A model generated the notes under the pieces. It did not search any database and was not told the DNA's origin. It worked only from the letters and a program-made list of their open reading frames with translations. A stretch of DNA of 7,206 nt from the NCBI GenBank assembly GCA_050010455.1, contig JBEKLA010000215.1:1-7206 (forward strand), read 5' to 3'. Position numbers and translations under genes: made by a program. Positions 4,245 through 7,206 of the stretch are shown here, piece after piece; position 1 is the stretch's first letter, and every line of letters begins with the position of its first letter. Source of the stretch: DATJOQ01 sp050010455. Lineage in GTDB: Bacteria; Desulfobacterota; Binatia; Binatales; Binataceae.

Positions 4245-7206
4245 CAACGGGCGGCGCGCCGCGGCTCGCCACAGCGAAGATATGATGCCGCCGCTGCAAC
4301 AGGCGCTCGGCAAGCGGCGCATCCTGCTCACCGGCGCGACCGGCTTCCTCGGCAAGGTATACCTGTATCTGCTGCTGCGATGGCATCCCGAGATCGAGCG
4401 CATCTACGTGCTGATTCGCGGCGACCGGCGTTCGAGCCTGAGTCGCTGGCGGCGTGAAGTCCTCGAATCGGCGGTGATGGACCCGCTGCGGCGCCATCTG
4501 GGCGACGGTTTCGACCGCTACGTCGAAGGCAAGATCGTGGTGCTCGCGGGTGATATCACCGAAGAGGGGCTGGTAAGCGCCGACAGCCCGCAAGTGAAGC
4601 GCGGGGACATCGACGCCGTGGTGCATTGCGCGGGGCTGGTGAACTTCGAAGCGTCGCTGGAAAAGGCGCTGGCGGTCAACACGCTTGGCATCGTCAACGT
4701 TATCGATTTCTGCCGCAAGCTCGACGCGGCGTTGCTTCACGTTTCGACCTGCTACGTCGCCGGTCAAGCCGACGGCCATCGCTTCGAGGACGAGATCCCG
4801 GTCGATTGGTGCCCGGACGAGCGGCGCAAGCATTTCAACCTGCGGCGCGAGATCCGCGACGCTCGCGCGCAGGTCGATCGTATCGAGGCTGCCTCGCACG
4901 ATCAGGCCCATACGTCGGAGTTTCTCGCCAGCGCCGAAACCAGCGCCGAGAGCCGTGAAATCGCGCTCGAAAGCCGCCGCAAGCGATGGGTCGAGGAGCG
5001 CCTCAAGCAGGAGGGCCTGGCACGCGCGGTGGCGCTCGGATGGCCCAACACCTACAGCTACACCAAGAGTCTCGGCGAGCAACTGGTGCTGGCCGCGCGC
5101 AAGGAACTCGACGTTACGGTGGTGCGTCCGGCGGTGATCGAAAGCGCGCTTGCCGATCCGTTCCCGGGCTGGAACCAGGGCGTGAACACCAGCGCGCCGC
5201 TAACGTATCTGTCGGGCGAGGGCTATCGGTTCTATCCGGCGCGCGCCGATTTGGTGCTCGACGTTATACCGGTCGATCTGGTCGCGCACGCGATGGTGCC
5301 GATCCTGGCAGCGCTGCTAGTCAAGCGCCATCAGCCCATCTATCAGCTCGGCACGTCGGATTGTAATCCGCTGCCGATGCGCCGGCTGGTCGAGCTGACC
5401 GGCCTCGCCAATCGCCGTGACCAGCGCGACGGCGAAGGCTCGATGGGCAAGCTGGCGCCGCATCTCGAAGCGGTAATCGTCTCGCAAAGGATCTACGATT
5501 TCGCCAGCCGCACCGTGCCGGACCTGCTGCAGCGCGCCGCCAGTATGGCGAAGGTGGCGCTGGGCGAAGATTCCGCCCGCGCGCGCCAGCTCCAGCAATG
5601 GCTCGACCCGGTTCGCGATCGAATCGATCTCGCGCGTTCGCTGGTCGAAGTCTACCGGCCTTATATCCAGGAGCTGGTCTACACTTTTCACTGCAAAAAT
5701 ATTCGTGCCCTCTATCGCCGGCTGAAGCCCGCGGACGCCGAGGTTCATCCGTTCAGGCCCGAGGCGATCGATTGGCAGGATTACTGGATCAACATCCACC
5801 TGCCGGGGCTGCGCCGCTACAGTTTCCCGCAACTCGATCTGCACGCGCGCGGCCGCGTGCGTGCTCCGCGCCGCCACAAGAGCCTGATCGAGCTGCTTGA
5901 CGTCGCAGCCGAGCGCCACGGTTCGCGCCCCGCGCTAATCGCGCACAGTCCCGGCGGAGAAGAGCGCGCGACCAGCTTTCGCGAACTGCGCGACGGAGCC
6001 CGGCGCGGCGGGCGGATGCTGGCGGGACGCGGAGTTCGGCCGGGAGACCGCGTACTGCTAATCGGCGACAACTCGCCCGAGTGGGTGATGGCTTTCTTCG
6101 CGATCGTGCACGCGGGCGCCGTCGCGGTGCCGCTCGACCATCTGATCGCGCCGGACGAGTTGCGTCCGATCGCGAAAATCGCCGAGCCGCGCGCCGCGCT
6201 GTGCTCGGCCGCGGTCGCACGCCGCCTCGGCGCCGCACTCGCCGAAGCCGCGCGCGACGTTATCGAGCTGGACGAACTCGGGCGGCCGTTCCTGCTGCGC
6301 TCCGGCGTCGAAGCGGAGCCGGCGATCGATCGCAAGTCGCTCGCGTCGATCGTGTTCACGTCGGGCACGACGGGTGCGTCCAAGGGCGTGATGCTCACGC
6401 ACGGCAACTTCGCCGCCGAGGTCTCGATGCTGGCGCGAGTGTTTACGCTCGACAGCCAGGATGTGCTGCTCTCGCTGCTGCCGCTGCATCATACGTTCGA
6501 GTTTACGTGCGGGATGCTGCTGCCGCTGGCGAGCGGCGCGACCATCGTCTATCCGCTCGGCGTCGATGCCGCCAATCTCTCGCGCACGCTTTCCACGGTG
6601 CGGCCCACCGCGATGATTGGGGTGCCCGCCTTGTGGCAGGCTATTCACCGCCGCATCATCGACGGGGTCGAGGAGCGCGGAGTGTTTTTTCACGCCGCTT
6701 TCGATCAACTGCGCGACTTCAATCGCCGTCTCGACCGTGATCTCAAGGTTAACCTGGGCGGTCTGCTGTTTCGGCCCGCGCATGCGGCGCTGGGCGGACG
6801 GCTGAGGCTCGCCGTAAGCGGCGGCGCTTCGTTGCCCAAGCGGATCGCCGAGTTCTTCAACGATATCGGCATCCGATTACTCGAAGGATACGGCCTGACG
6901 GAATCGGCGCCCGTGTTGACCGCGGCCAGCCCCGACGAGCCGCTGCGGCCGGGATCGGTCGGCAAGCGGCTGTCCGGAGTCGAAATCAAACTCGCCTGCG
7001 AAGATGGCGCGGACGTCGGCGAGATCCTCGCCCGCGGTCCCAACGTGATGGTGGGCTATTATCGCAACGAAGCGGCAACGGAAGCGGTGCTGCGCGATGG
7101 ATGGCTGCACACGGGCGATCTCGGGCGCCTGGACGTCGAGGGCAATCTCTTCATCGTCGGCCGCGCCAAAGAGGTAATCGTCGACGCGGGCGGCAACAAC
7201 ATTTAT
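4234..7206 (+). CDS. Fatty-acyl reductase / acyl-adenylate ligase fusion (partial, runs off the right edge)
   Basis: An open frame of 991 codons without a stop, still inside the second domain at the window edge. Domain 1 (about 30-360) is an extended SDR of the fatty-acyl-CoA reductase type: TGATGFLGK (33-41) binds NAD(P)H, VSTCYV (170-175) holds the catalytic serine region, Y274 and K278 form YxxxK, and RPAVIESALADPFPGW (298-313) is a FAR signature. A FAR-like C-terminal section follows (about 365-535). Domain 2 (from about 548) is an adenylate-forming ligase: FTSGTTGASKG (708-718), PLHHTFEF (750-757), EGYGLTES (884-891), WLHTGD (957-962) and GRAKEVIV (976-983). The C-terminal catalytic lysine lies beyond the window. 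It resembles long-chain acyl-CoA/ACP synthetases. Expected chemistry: fatty acid activation and acyl-thioester reduction. The ATG overlaps the upstream stop by 11 bases, with GGTGA at 4223-4227, so translation is coupled; ATG at 4282 is an alternative. Carrier and acyltransferase domains may follow. Confidence 0.9.
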   Translation, partial: MSSSNGRRAAARHSEDMMPPLQQALGKRRILLTGATGFLGKVYLYLLLRWHPEIERIYVLIRGDRRSSLSRWRREVLESAVMDPLRRHLGDGFDRYVEGKIVVLAGDITEEGLVSADSPQVKRGDIDAVVHCAGLVNFEASLEKALAVNTLGIVNVIDFCRKLDAALLHVSTCYVAGQADGHRFEDEIPVDWCPDERRKHFNLRREIRDARAQVDRIEAASHDQAHTSEFLASAETSAESREIALESRRKRWVEERLKQEGLARAVALGWPNTYSYTKSLGEQLVLAARKELDVTVVRPAVIESALADPFPGWNQGVNTSAPLTYLSGEGYRFYPARADLVLDVIPVDLVAHAMVPILAALLVKRHQPIYQLGTSDCNPLPMRRLVELTGLANRRDQRDGEGSMGKLAPHLEAVIVSQRIYDFASRTVPDLLQRAASMAKVALGEDSARARQLQQWLDPVRDRIDLARSLVEVYRPYIQELVYTFHCKNIRALYRRLKPADAEVHPFRPEAIDWQDYWINIHLPGLRRYSFPQLDLHARGRVRAPRRHKSLIELLDVAAERHGSRPALIAHSPGGEERATSFRELRDGARRGGRMLAGRGVRPGDRVLLIGDNSPEWVMAFFAIVHAGAVAVPLDHLIAPDELRPIAKIAEPRAALCSAAVARRLGAALAEAARDVIELDELGRPFLLRSGVEAEPAIDRKSLASIVFTSGTTGASKGVMLTHGNFAAEVSMLARVFTLDSQDVLLSLLPLHHTFEFTCGMLLPLASGATIVYPLGVDAANLSRTLSTVRPTAMIGVPALWQAIHRRIIDGVEERGVFFHAAFDQLRDFNRRLDRDLKVNLGGLLFRPAHAALGGRLRLAVSGGASLPKRIAEFFNDIGIRLLEGYGLTESAPVLTAASPDEPLRPGSVGKRLSGVEIKLACEDGADVGEILARGPNVMVGYYRNEAATEAVLRDGWLHTGDLGRLDVEGNLFIVGRAKEVIVDAGGNNIY

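Noticed and set aside
4801..5040. Charged, helix-like stretch between the serine motif and YxxxK of the reductase as an unusual insertion
   Set aside because: Fatty-acyl-CoA reductases commonly have about 100 residues between these motifs, so the spacing is normal.
4198..5082. Long - strand frame opposite the reductase domain, and similar long antisense frames elsewhere
   Set aside because: GC-rich codon use leaves long antisense frames. The + strand carries unmistakable conserved motifs over the same bases, and the antisense translations have none.

Overview
This GC-rich window comes from a bacterium with Shine-Dalgarno-led genes, an outer-membrane-type lipoprotein and a compact lipid-metabolism gene set. 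The gene content and the proline/threonine-rich Ig-like lipoprotein suggest an uncultured soil lineage near the former Deltaproteobacteria (Binatota, Myxococcota or similar). That placement is an impression, not a proof. All five recognisable genes are on the + strand.

Layout: 1-372 holds no convincing gene; its clearest structure is a 17-bp direct repeat whose copies start 41 bp apart. 373-996 encodes a small secreted lipoprotein. 997-1129 is a non-coding gap rich in dyad symmetry. 1130-1777 is a TetR-family repressor. Six bases later, 1784-2533 encodes a HAD-IB phosphatase whose start codon lies inside a 14-bp perfect palindrome. 2604-4244 is a divergent LarA/DUF2088 protein. From 4234 to the window edge, overlapping the previous stop by 11 bases, runs a large multidomain enzyme: an N-terminal fatty-acyl reductase joined to an adenylate-forming acyl ligase. 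It is cut off inside the ligase, so further domains may follow.

The four genes from 1130 onward look like one regulated operon. The ligase domain could activate a fatty acid, the reductase domain could reduce the acyl thioester to an aldehyde or alcohol, the HAD enzyme could remove a phosphate from a lipid or glycerol intermediate, and the LarA-like protein has an unknown role. The combination recalls the myxobacterial ether-lipid (elb) locus, whose ElbD enzyme I remember as a multidomain protein with reductase, ligase and acyltransferase parts. The favoured hypothesis is therefore an ether-lipid, fatty-alcohol or wax-like pathway under TetR control. Two TGACA/TGTCA inverted repeats, one before the repressor gene and one at the phosphatase start, are candidate operators.
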